This document shows, piece by piece, positions 51,960 through 59,541 of a DNA stretch of 64,000 nt. How positions within the stretch are numbered: position 1 is the first letter of the stretch; each line of letters starts with the position of its first letter. The notes beneath the pieces were generated by a model. That model saw only the letters and a program-made list of their open reading frames with translations. It ran no database searches and was not told the origin of the DNA. This DNA comes from Pseudoalteromonas sp. P1-25 (GTDB lineage: Bacteria > Pseudomonadota > Gammaproteobacteria > Enterobacterales > Alteromonadaceae). Both the position numbers and the translations under genes were made by a program. Location: positions 62,001-126,000 of the forward strand of contig NZ_LKDW01000001.1 in the NCBI RefSeq assembly GCF_001401805.1, given 5' to 3'.

Positions 51960-53294
51960 ATGAAAAGCCAACTAATAAAAAATGCCCAAATGGTTAACGA
52001 AGGTAAAACGCAACGTGCTGATGTACGCATTACCAACCAATTTATTGAATGCATTGCTGCTAATATCACCCCGAGCATAAACGATGATGTATTTGACGCA
52101 AAAGGCGCGTACTTGCTCCCAGGTATGATAGATGACCAAGTGCATTTTAGAGAGCCAGGCCTTACCCATAAAGGCTCTATATTAACTGAATCACGCGCGG
52201 CAGTGGCAGGCGGTATTACAAGTTATATGGAAATGCCTAATGTTACCCCTTCAACCACAAACAAAGCGGCGCTTGAAGAAAAATACGCCATAGCTGAGCA
52301 GCACTCTTATGCTAATTACTCTTTTTACCTTGGCGCAACCGAGCACAATTTAGATGATATTAAAGCGCTCGACCCTAAAAGAGTATGTGGCGTAAAAGTG
52401 TTTATGGGCGCCTCTACCGGTAATTTATTAATAGAGAACCCACAAGCGCTTGAGGGGATATTTCGCGAATGCCCTGTGCTTATAGTTACCCACTGCGAAG
52501 ATGGAAAAATCATTAGCAAAAATAATCAGCGCTACGAGCAACAAGGCATTGTGCCTAGTATTACCGAACATCCAAAAATACGTGATGCGCAGGCGTGTTA
52601 TGCCTCATCGTCGTATGCGGTGTCGCTTGCTAAAAAATACAATGCGCAATTGCATGTATTACACATAACTACCGAAAAAGAGCTGAGTTTATTTACTAAA
52701 GGCGATATAGCCAATAAAAGCATTACCGCAGAAGCCTGTGTACACCACTTATACTTTTGCGAGCAAAATTACGAAGCCTTAGGCAACTTAATAAAATGTA
52801 ACCCTGCCATAAAAGCTAAAACCGATCGCGATGCGCTTATAAACGCGGTTAAAAATAATCAAATAGATATTATTGCCACCGATCACGCTCCGCATACATG
52901 GCAAGAAAAACAAACCGATTATGTTAACGCGCCAGCAGGTTTGCCCTTAGTAGAGCACGCACTTTTAAGCTTACTAGAACACGTTAAACACAACCGCTTA
53001 AGCATTGAACAAGTAGTAGAAAAAACCGCACATAACCCCGCGCTGCGTTTTAAGGTAGATAAACGCGGCTTTATAAAAGAAGGTTACTACGCCGATTTAG
53101 TGCTGATAAGTACACAGCAAACTACAAAGGTGAGCCACGACGCTTGCCGCTACCTTTGCGGCTGGACGCCTTTTGATGGCGTTGAGTTTTCATCAAAAAT
53201 AGTAAGCACGTGGGTTAATGGCGAGCGCCTTTACGATGGCAAAACAGTCACTAAACCAAGTAAACCTGCAATGCCTCTTATTTTTAATCGTTAA
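51960..53294 (+). CDS. Dihydroorotase paralogue of the zinc operon
   Basis: A 444-residue amidohydrolase. GMIDDQVHFREPGLTHKG at about 55-72 is the dihydroorotase metal motif, but the first histidine of H-x-H is Gln60 (His62 kept), as in a known subgroup of this family. GVKVFMGASTG holds the bridging lysine, VTHCEDG and HVLHITTEKEL give further ligands and ATDHAPHT the catalytic Asp. Second dihydroorotases are known members of Zur regulons and are thought to replace the zinc enzyme PyrC in pyrimidine synthesis. Confidence 0.88.
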   Translation: MKSQLIKNAQMVNEGKTQRADVRITNQFIECIAANITPSINDDVFDAKGAYLLPGMIDDQVHFREPGLTHKGSILTESRAAVAGGITSYMEMPNVTPSTTNKAALEEKYAIAEQHSYANYSFYLGATEHNLDDIKALDPKRVCGVKVFMGASTGNLLIENPQALEGIFRECPVLIVTHCEDGKIISKNNQRYEQQGIVPSITEHPKIRDAQACYASSSYAVSLAKKYNAQLHVLHITTEKELSLFTKGDIANKSITAEACVHHLYFCEQNYEALGNLIKCNPAIKAKTDRDALINAVKNNQIDIIATDHAPHTWQEKQTDYVNAPAGLPLVEHALLSLLEHVKHNRLSIEQVVEKTAHNPALRFKVDKRGFIKEGYYADLVLISTQQTTKVSHDACRYLCGWTPFDGVEFSSKIVSTWVNGERLYDGKTVTKPSKPAMPLIFNR

Positions 53295-53311
53295 CCGGAA
53301 TAGTTAAATTT

Positions 53312-54220
53312 ATGAATGCTAAAAGCCATTTGCCCGATATTACTTCGCAGCCTAACTCTCTTAATGCACGCCCATTACAATGGGTGGGTATGGAAGAGGT
53401 TTCGCTGCCGTTACATATTTTAAACAACAAAGGTGAGCAACTACACACTCACGCCAAAGTAGGCATATTTGTTAGCCTTGATAAAGCAAATGCAAAAGGC
53501 ATACATATGTCGCGCTTGTATTTATTGCTTAATGAACAACTGGCTAATAAGCCACTCAATGGCCAAGTTTTAACAACGCTAGTTGAAAACATGCTGAGCT
53601 CTCAGCAAGGCTTAAGCTTAAGTGCCAAAGTAGATTTAGCTTTTGAGCTTGTAATAAACAAGCCAGCGCTTTTATCTAATCAATCTGGGTTTCAGACGTA
53701 TCCGGTGGCTATTAGCAAAACCATTAAAAATGGCGTTATTAATACCGAGCTTAGCCTCACAATTCCTTATTCTAGCACGTGCCCGTGTTCGGCCGCGCTT
53801 TCTAGACAAGCGTTAAGTGACGCCGTAGCAGAGCAGTTTACAGAACAGCAGCTTGATAAAAACACTTTATTAGAGTGGCTTACATCGCAGCAAGGCAGTG
53901 TAGCTACCCCGCACAGCCAACGCTCGTATGCGTATATAAATATGAGCTTACAAGGCGAGCAACTCCCTGATTTACCCACTCTTATTACCCAAATGGAACA
54001 AGCCATAGGCACGCCAGTACAAACCGCGGTAAAACGAGAAGACGAGCAAGCCTTTGCTAAATTAAACGCCGAAAACCTACTGTTTTGTGAAGATGCCGCC
54101 CGCAGGTTAAAGCACGCCCTTGAGCAAAATACAGATATTTGCGACTACCACTTTAAAGTTGAGCACCAAGAAAGCCTACATGCGCATAATGCCGTAGTGT
54201 ACGACCAAAAATTTGCATAG
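53312..54220 (+). CDS. folE2: GTP cyclohydrolase FolE2 (GCYH-IB)
   Basis: A 302-residue enzyme for the first step of folate and queuosine synthesis. FolE2 can use manganese or other metals in place of zinc and replaces FolE in zinc starvation. LNARPLQWVGMEEVSLP is the family start, SSTCPCSAALSRQ near 152-158 carries the active-site cysteines, and the ending includes FCEDAARRLKHAL. It follows the dihydroorotase gene by 17 bp in the Zur operon. Confidence 0.94.
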   Translation: MNAKSHLPDITSQPNSLNARPLQWVGMEEVSLPLHILNNKGEQLHTHAKVGIFVSLDKANAKGIHMSRLYLLLNEQLANKPLNGQVLTTLVENMLSSQQGLSLSAKVDLAFELVINKPALLSNQSGFQTYPVAISKTIKNGVINTELSLTIPYSSTCPCSAALSRQALSDAVAEQFTEQQLDKNTLLEWLTSQQGSVATPHSQRSYAYINMSLQGEQLPDLPTLITQMEQAIGTPVQTAVKREDEQAFAKLNAENLLFCEDAARRLKHALEQNTDICDYHFKVEHQESLHAHNAVVYDQKFA

Positions 54221-54248
54221 CAAAAGCATTAATTAGTAAGGAATAAAC

Positions 54249-54809
54249 ATGTTAAGAAAAAACCCAAACGGCCACATGCCAAGCGTAGCGCAAAGTGCAT
54301 TTATAGACCCAACCGCCATTATTTGCGGCAAAGTAATTATTGAAGACAACGTATTTATTGGCCCTTATGCGGTTATTCGCGCAGATGAAGTAGACGACAC
54401 CGGCGATATGCAACCAATTATTATTAAAAAAAATTCAAACATACAAGATGGCGTGGTTATTCATTCTAAATCGGGGGCGGCGGTATCCATTGGCGAGCGT
54501 ACATCTATAGCGCATCGTTCAATTATACATGGCCCGTGCAGCGTAGGGGATGATGTATTTATTGGCTTTAACTCGGTAGTATTTAGATCAGAAATTGGCA
54601 ATTGTTGTGTAGTAAGGCATAACTGTGTAATTGATGGGTTAGATTTACCTAAAGACTTTCATGTACCGCCAATGACCAATATAGAACCCGGCTTTGATTT
54701 AAACAGCATAAGCAAAGTGCCGCCAGAATATTCAACATTTTCTGAATCGGTGGTGTCGGCAAATCACGATTTGGTAAAAGGTTACAAGAAATTGGCTAAT
54801 GAACTCTAA
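54249..54809 (+). CDS. Gamma-carbonic-anhydrase-like hexapeptide protein
   Basis: A 186-residue left-handed beta-helix protein. Hexapeptide repeats (IICGKVIIEDNVFIGPYAVIRADE, VSIGERTSIAHRSIIHGPC, VGDDVFIGFNSVVF) are clear. Histidines in VVIHSKSG, IAHRSIIHG fit the metal ligands of gamma carbonic anhydrases, and R46 with the nearby acidic residues fit the active site. Such enzymes may use iron in place of zinc, which explains its place in a zinc-starvation operon. It overlaps the GTPase gene by 11 bp. Confidence 0.88.
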   Translation: MLRKNPNGHMPSVAQSAFIDPTAIICGKVIIEDNVFIGPYAVIRADEVDDTGDMQPIIIKKNSNIQDGVVIHSKSGAAVSIGERTSIAHRSIIHGPCSVGDDVFIGFNSVVFRSEIGNCCVVRHNCVIDGLDLPKDFHVPPMTNIEPGFDLNSISKVPPEYSTFSESVVSANHDLVKGYKKLANEL

Positions 54810-55842
54810 TAAGCAAACGCTAAAGGCAATACCCACTAATATTATTAGTGGGTTTTTAGGTGCCGGAAAAACCAGCACTATTGTATCGCTACTTAAAACC
54901 AAACCACTCACTGAGCGCTGGGCAGTATTAGTAAACGAATTTGGCGAAGTAGGTATTGATGGCGCGCTACTTAATGGGCAACAAAGCCCAAACAGTGGTG
55001 TATTTATTCGCGAAGTACCCGGTGGCTGCATGTGTTGTACCGCAGGCGTGCCAATGCAAGTTGCACTTAATCAGCTGCTAAAACAAGCAAAACCAGACAG
55101 GCTTTTAATTGAACCCACAGGGCTTGGCCACCCAAAAGAAGTATTACAAACACTTTCATCATCGCATTATAAAAATGTACTGAGCTTACAAAAAACAATT
55201 ACTTTAGTTGATGCCAGAAAGCTCAATGACTCGCGTTATACAAGCCATGCTACGTTTAATCAGCAAATTGATATTGCAGATATTATTGTAGGTAACAAGC
55301 ACGATTTATACGCTCAAAATGACACTGAAACATTAACTGATTATGTAATAAGCCGCGCAAACCAAACACAGCAAATTGTATTTACTACACAAGGTGAAAT
55401 AGCGCCTGAGTTGTTACAAGGTGAGTGCGACTATAACCAATCGGCGCCTTGCACTGCGCATACTCATACAAACTCAGCCATTAATATCCGTGAAGTGCCG
55501 TTACCCACAAATGGCATACTGTGCATTAAAAATAGCGCTCAAGGCTATCAAAGTATTGGTTGGCGTATTAGTGCAGCACACATACTTAGTAAAACCGCGC
55601 TGCACGCTTTGTTTAGCAACTTAAAAGTAGAGCGAATTAAAGCTGTTATAAAAACAGACAAAGGGTTTGTAGGCTTTAACCTAGCGGAGCAAACCTTAAC
55701 CGTTACCCCCTTAAACGATTGCCAAGAAAGTCGTATAGAAATAATAGCGATACAAATTAACTCTATGTGGGAACAACAACTCATGAACTGCTTAATTAAT
55801 AATAAAACCAACTCAGAGAAAACCAACCATGAACACATTTAA
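54799..55842 (+). CDS. COG0523 metal-chaperone GTPase
   Basis: A 347-residue G3E GTPase of the ZNG1/YeiR/ZigA group. Walker A is GFLGAGKTS at 18-26, the metal site C-x-C-C is CMCC at 77-80 in VPGGCMCC, and the guanine-specificity motif is VGNKHD near 165. A histidine-bearing stretch CTAHTHTNSA lies before the CobW C-terminal domain. Such proteins deliver zinc to key enzymes when zinc is scarce. It overlaps the preceding and following genes (11 and 14 bp). Confidence 0.92.
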   Translation: MNSNKQTLKAIPTNIISGFLGAGKTSTIVSLLKTKPLTERWAVLVNEFGEVGIDGALLNGQQSPNSGVFIREVPGGCMCCTAGVPMQVALNQLLKQAKPDRLLIEPTGLGHPKEVLQTLSSSHYKNVLSLQKTITLVDARKLNDSRYTSHATFNQQIDIADIIVGNKHDLYAQNDTETLTDYVISRANQTQQIVFTTQGEIAPELLQGECDYNQSAPCTAHTHTNSAINIREVPLPTNGILCIKNSAQGYQSIGWRISAAHILSKTALHALFSNLKVERIKAVIKTDKGFVGFNLAEQTLTVTPLNDCQESRIEIIAIQINSMWEQQLMNCLINNKTNSEKTNHEHI

Positions 55843-57457
55843 TACATTAACCATTGCTTTAGTCAGTGCGCTTAGTGTTGGCTGTACATCTAACCTAGCC
55901 AAAAATACTAATGAAAGTTTTTCAGCGCAGCCGGCCTCGCAGCTACAAGCACAAACTCTACCTGCTTTAAAAATAGCGACTTGGAATGTTGAGCACCTTG
56001 CATACCCAATAGATACAGGCTGTAGAGCCAGAACGCCTAGCGATATTGAGGCTATGAAAGCCTACGCAAATAACTTAAATGCTGATGTAATCGCCCTGCA
56101 AGAAGTGGCTTCTAAAGAGGCGCTAGAGCAAATATTCTCTGAAGACGACTGGCAACTAATGGTATCGAGTAGAGCGCCTAGCCCTGCATATACGTGTAGA
56201 AAAACAGGGGCTAAATCTACCCAACAGAAAGTCGCTTTTGCGGTTAAAAAAACAGTGCCGGTATTAAATATTGAACCCTTTGAACCACTTGGTCTATCAA
56301 AAACAGGGCTGCGTTATGGCTTGCAACTTACAATTAATACAGCAAAAGGGCCTACCGATATACTTAACGTACACATGAAAAGCGGCTGTTTTGTAGATGA
56401 CTACTTAAAAAGCGACTCACCTGCGTGTAAAACTTATGCACAACAAGCACCGGTGCTTAATAGCTGGGTAGAAAAACGCGAAACAGCAGGTACGCCTTAC
56501 GTAATATTAGGTGATTTTAACCAACGTATATCAGCACCTTATAATAGGCTAACTCGCACTTTATTAAGTAATGAGCGCTCAACTCGTATTACAACCAGCC
56601 AATTATTAGGGTGCCAAGCACGCTATCCTGCGCCTATCGATCACATTATTGTTGGCGGTATGAATGCACAAAATATTGAAGCGTCGGCTCAGGTGCATAA
56701 ATTTAAAAATATGGATAACAAAGCCATGTTGAGTGACCACTGCGCTGTATCGGTCTCACTTGCTGCTAATGCACACTCATTGTCGTCGGCAGTGTTATGG
56801 CAAACAACCAGTAAAGAGTACAAAGCACTAGCAACTACAACCTACGAACAAGCAAAAGCAGCAGTAATGCAATTGCCAAACACAACAAGTAACTGGGTAG
56901 CTGTGATGGATGTAGATGAAACCGTGCTTGATAACTCAGCTTATCAAAAGCAAACCGAGCTTAACGGTAAAGGATATACACCACAATCCTGGCAGGCATG
57001 GGTTGCAAGCGAAAAAGCCACACTGGTACCTGGTGCTAAATCGTTTATAGAAACAGTGTATAAACACGGTGGAAAAATAGCGCTTGTTACTAACCGTAAT
57101 AAACAAAACGATTTGCACACATGGAATAATTTAAAAGCAGTAGATTTACCTGTAACACTTAAAAACACCTGTTTAATTGGCCGTTCAGAGGCTGACAAAA
57201 ACGCCGTTAATAACAACGAATTTATTAACGATAAAGACTTGCGCCGCCAACAAATAACACAAGGCACAGCCGATTGTTTTTCACCAAGTGGGCAAAATAA
57301 TAACTGGCAGCAGCCACAAGTTATTAAATTTCAGGTGGGAGATAACATAGAGGACTTTAGCGGCGTAACACAAGAAACCGCCAATATAAAAACACTACAA
57401 CCCACGCTTGGTAAATCATTATTTTTACTACCAAACCCTATGTATGGTTCGTGGTAA
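55829..57457 (+). CDS. EEP-HAD fusion lipoprotein (nuclease/phosphatase)
   Basis: A 542-residue lipoprotein (Cys19 in LSVGC). Residues about 45-315 are an endonuclease/exonuclease/phosphatase domain: IATWNVEHL, DVIALQEVAS, VILGDFNQR and the closing LSDHCAVSVSL. Residues about 340-540 are a HAD-type acid phosphatase of the e(P4) group: AVMDVDETVLDNSAYQ with Asp361 and Asp363, then ALVTNRNKQND and KFQVGDNIEDFSG. The pair could strip phosphate from nucleic acids or nucleotides in the envelope. I know no such fusion as an established family. It overlaps the GTPase gene by 14 bp. Confidence 0.85.
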   Translation: MNTFNTLTIALVSALSVGCTSNLAKNTNESFSAQPASQLQAQTLPALKIATWNVEHLAYPIDTGCRARTPSDIEAMKAYANNLNADVIALQEVASKEALEQIFSEDDWQLMVSSRAPSPAYTCRKTGAKSTQQKVAFAVKKTVPVLNIEPFEPLGLSKTGLRYGLQLTINTAKGPTDILNVHMKSGCFVDDYLKSDSPACKTYAQQAPVLNSWVEKRETAGTPYVILGDFNQRISAPYNRLTRTLLSNERSTRITTSQLLGCQARYPAPIDHIIVGGMNAQNIEASAQVHKFKNMDNKAMLSDHCAVSVSLAANAHSLSSAVLWQTTSKEYKALATTTYEQAKAAVMQLPNTTSNWVAVMDVDETVLDNSAYQKQTELNGKGYTPQSWQAWVASEKATLVPGAKSFIETVYKHGGKIALVTNRNKQNDLHTWNNLKAVDLPVTLKNTCLIGRSEADKNAVNNNEFINDKDLRRQQITQGTADCFSPSGQNNNWQQPQVIKFQVGDNIEDFSGVTQETANIKTLQPTLGKSLFLLPNPMYGSW

Positions 57458-57481
57458 ATACTATTTAAAAGGAACAGTAAT

Positions 57482-57649
57482 ATGACAGATAAACCTTCAA
57501 CGCCAACCAGTTCAGGCTGCACTAACACAAGCTGCTGCCCACCACCGCAAAGCCCTATTACGCGTGGCACGCCTAAAGTAGGGCGAAACGATCCGTGTGT
57601 ATGCGGTAATGGCCGTAAATATAAAAAGTGTTGTGGTAAAAACGCATAA
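57482..57649 (+). CDS. Small SEC-C motif metal-binding protein
   Basis: A 55-residue protein missed by length filters. AAAAGGAAC lies before the ATG. Cysteines at 13, 18 and 19 (SGCTNTSCC) precede the SEC-C motif [20 protein letters not shown] (Cys39, 41, 50, 51), a C-x-C-x8-CC zinc knuckle like that at the SecA tail. It may bind zinc as a small store, a sensor or an adaptor. As last gene of the Zur operon, before the hairpin at 57687, it fits a zinc role. Confidence 0.82.
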   Translation: MTDKPSTPTSSGCTNTSCCPPPQSPITRGTPKVGRNDPCVCGNGRKYKKCCGKNA

Positions 57650-57686
57650 ATTGCAGCAAAGCTGCTTTTAATTTAGGTATAAAAAA

Positions 57687-57709
57687 AGGGCTAGCGTAAT
57701 GTTAGCCCT
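57687..57709 (+). terminator. Terminator of the zinc operon
   Basis: AGGGCTAGC (57687-57695), loop GTAAT, GTTAGCCCT (57701-57709), nine pairs with one G-U, followed by ATTAATTTCT. Preceded by AAAAAA, so it may work for the convergent gene also. Confidence 0.7.
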
Positions 57710-57732
57710 ATTAATTTCTAAGCTCAGCGTAT

Positions 57733-58170
57733 TTAACTGGCTGTTACTTCTATTTTTTGCTCTAGCGTAAAAGGCTTTTCATTTAAAAGGCCGCTTATTT
57801 GCACCAAAATTTCTGATTTACCGGGTTTATTAGCTACGTATTTTAAACTGTGTATTCCGCGTGTACGCTCTAATAATATTATTGGCTTACCGGTAAGTTT
57901 AATACCTTGTGGCGCTACAAACTTTACACTTACCGCGCTGTAACGTTTAGGCACTAAGTAGCTAAATTTAGCTGTGCTTGTATCGCCAACATTTACTTGT
58001 GCTTGCTTAGCGTGCTTTACAGAAAAACGCTCAAGTATAGGAGTTTGAAAGCTTTGACGAGCAAACGGATGAAATTGATTTAAACCAACCCCGGAGTGAA
58101 ACTCGCATGCATTAACGCCAACAGACGCACTTGCCAAAACGAATGAGCAAAGCAGATATTTTTTATTCAT
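57733..58170 (-). CDS. Exported protein of unknown function next to DUF3299
   Basis: A 145-residue protein with signal peptide MNKKYLLCSFVLASASVGVNA. The mature part starts CEFHSGVG and has a central and C-terminal beta-rich region (KFSYLVPKRYSAVSVKFVAPQGIKL) like an immunoglobulin or Ig-like fold. CEFHSG-x-GLNQFHPF holds one Cys and two His, possibly a metal site. It follows the DUF3299 gene by 1 bp, so it likely serves the same envelope or zinc-related function. Not recognised as a named family. Confidence 0.68.
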   Translation of the reverse strand: MNKKYLLCSFVLASASVGVNACEFHSGVGLNQFHPFARQSFQTPILERFSVKHAKQAQVNVGDTSTAKFSYLVPKRYSAVSVKFVAPQGIKLTGKPIILLERTRGIHSLKYVANKPGKSEILVQISGLLNEKPFTLEQKIEVTAS

Positions 58171-58171
58171 A

Positions 58172-58750
58172 TTATTCTTCGTACGGTAAAACTCGGTCTA
58201 ACTTAAGCTCGTACGCCGATGTACCTAATTCGTTTTCTACGGTATTAATTATTATTTTTCCTTCAAACCAAAAAGCGTCGTATAAGCTTTCAAGCTCAAC
58301 GCCTTGTTCAAATTTAACGTAAATTATTTGGTTTGGCGGCGGTGGCGGCATATGCAAACACGCCCCAAAGTAAGGCACTACAAAAAACTCACTAATGCGC
58401 TTACCTTCTTCTGATTCAAGCGGCACAATAAAACCAGGCACGCGAATTTTTTTATTGTTATAGCTATCAATGACTCGAGCTGAGCTTAATGCTTGCTGAT
58501 AGCGTTTATCTTGCTCGTTTTCGAACGACTTAGCGTCTAGGCTATCTAGTGTGTCTTGCTCTGAGCCATCTTCAATTTCGGTTAAATACTCTGGCGGATT
58601 AAGCAGTGCGTCTAAATCGTCTTTAGGCATTAACTGAATCCACTCTATTTGTTCGTAGCGCGTGCTTTGAGCCGCCGACTCAACAGTAAATACTAAACTG
58701 GCCAAGGCTATAACACACCAAGCAACCATGTTAGTTACATTCTTTGACAT
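58172..58750 (-). CDS. DUF3299 exported protein
   Basis: A 192-residue protein with an N-terminal signal or anchor (MVAWCVIALASLVFTVESAA). The DUF3299 core is visible: VRVPGFIVPLE-like KIRVPGFIVPLESEEGK, FFVVPYFGACLHMPPPPPNQIIYV, and YDAFWFEGK. The Cys and His in the GACLHMPPPPPNQ block are invariant and probably bind a metal. In Vibrio this family is encoded beside ABC genes in the Zur-controlled zrg locus. Here the ABC genes are divergent, 80 bp away. Confidence 0.85.
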   Translation of the reverse strand: MSKNVTNMVAWCVIALASLVFTVESAAQSTRYEQIEWIQLMPKDDLDALLNPPEYLTEIEDGSEQDTLDSLDAKSFENEQDKRYQQALSSARVIDSYNNKKIRVPGFIVPLESEEGKRISEFFVVPYFGACLHMPPPPPNQIIYVKFEQGVELESLYDAFWFEGKIIINTVENELGTSAYELKLDRVLPYEE

Positions 58751-58788
58751 ATTTTCATCTCAATTAGCTTATTGCTTAACTAAAAACG

Positions 58789-58800
58789 TTATAACATATC
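58789..58800. promoter_or_regulatory. Possible half Zur site
   Basis: TTATAACATATC matches the right half of the Zur consensus well, but the left half is degenerate. It lies between the divergent DUF3299 and ABC genes. Weak. Confidence 0.25.
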
Positions 58801-58830
58801 AACACTTATCAAACCATAGGAGTCTCATCA

Positions 58831-59541
58831 TTGCCTAATACAATTTCTTCGGCCTCTACTCCCTTTGCCATACATATTAATCAACTTAATTATAAGTACC
58901 ACAAAGCAGATAAAACCGCGTTTTATATTCCTAACTGGCAAGTAAAGCAGGGGGAACAGGTGTTTTTACACGGTGAATCTGGCTCAGGTAAAACCACATT
59001 ACTTAATTTATTAGCAGGGGTGCTCACACCGCAAAGTGGTGAAATAACCTTACTTAAGCAAGCATTTTCAACGTTTTCGTCAAAAAAGCGCGATAAATTT
59101 AGAGCACAAAACATTGGCGTGGTGTTTCAGCAATTTAATTTAATACCGTATTTAAGTGTTTTAAAAAACATTCAGCTGGCTAGTTACTTTGCAAAAACGA
59201 GTAATACGCAAATAGAGCAAGAGGCGAGCGCTCTGCTTTTAGCGCTTAAGTTACCAACGACTATTTTGCACAAAGCAGCAAATACATTAAGTGTTGGCCA
59301 GCAACAGCGTGTAGCTATTGCCCGCGCTTTAATAAATAAACCTAAACTGCTATTAGTTGACGAACCTACCTCAGCATTAGACGCCGCATCGCGCGATGCA
59401 TTTATGGCCCTGCTAATTGATTTATGTAAGCAGTACGGCATAACGCTTGTATTTGTAAGCCACGATATGCACTTACAACAATTTTTTGAGCGCAGCGTAA
59501 ATGTAACTTCGCTTTTAAAAGGGGAGGGCAGCAAATGCTAG
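58831..59541 (+). CDS. ABC transporter ATPase, LolD/MacB type
   Basis: A 236-residue ATPase with a TTG start, chosen for TAGGAGT 9 bp upstream; no ATG fits. Walker A is GESGSGKTT near 50-58, the Q-loop is VVFQQFNLIPYLSVLKNI, the signature is LSVGQQQRVAIARAL and Walker B is LLLVDEPTSALD. The LolD/MacB class powers membrane lipid or signal work rather than import by a binding protein. It overlaps the permease gene by 7 bp. With DUF3299 and ZrgA it may form a zinc-linked system as in Vibrio. Confidence 0.88.
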   Translation: MPNTISSASTPFAIHINQLNYKYHKADKTAFYIPNWQVKQGEQVFLHGESGSGKTTLLNLLAGVLTPQSGEITLLKQAFSTFSSKKRDKFRAQNIGVVFQQFNLIPYLSVLKNIQLASYFAKTSNTQIEQEASALLLALKLPTTILHKAANTLSVGQQQRVAIARALINKPKLLLVDEPTSALDAASRDAFMALLIDLCKQYGITLVFVSHDMHLQQFFERSVNVTSLLKGEGSKC

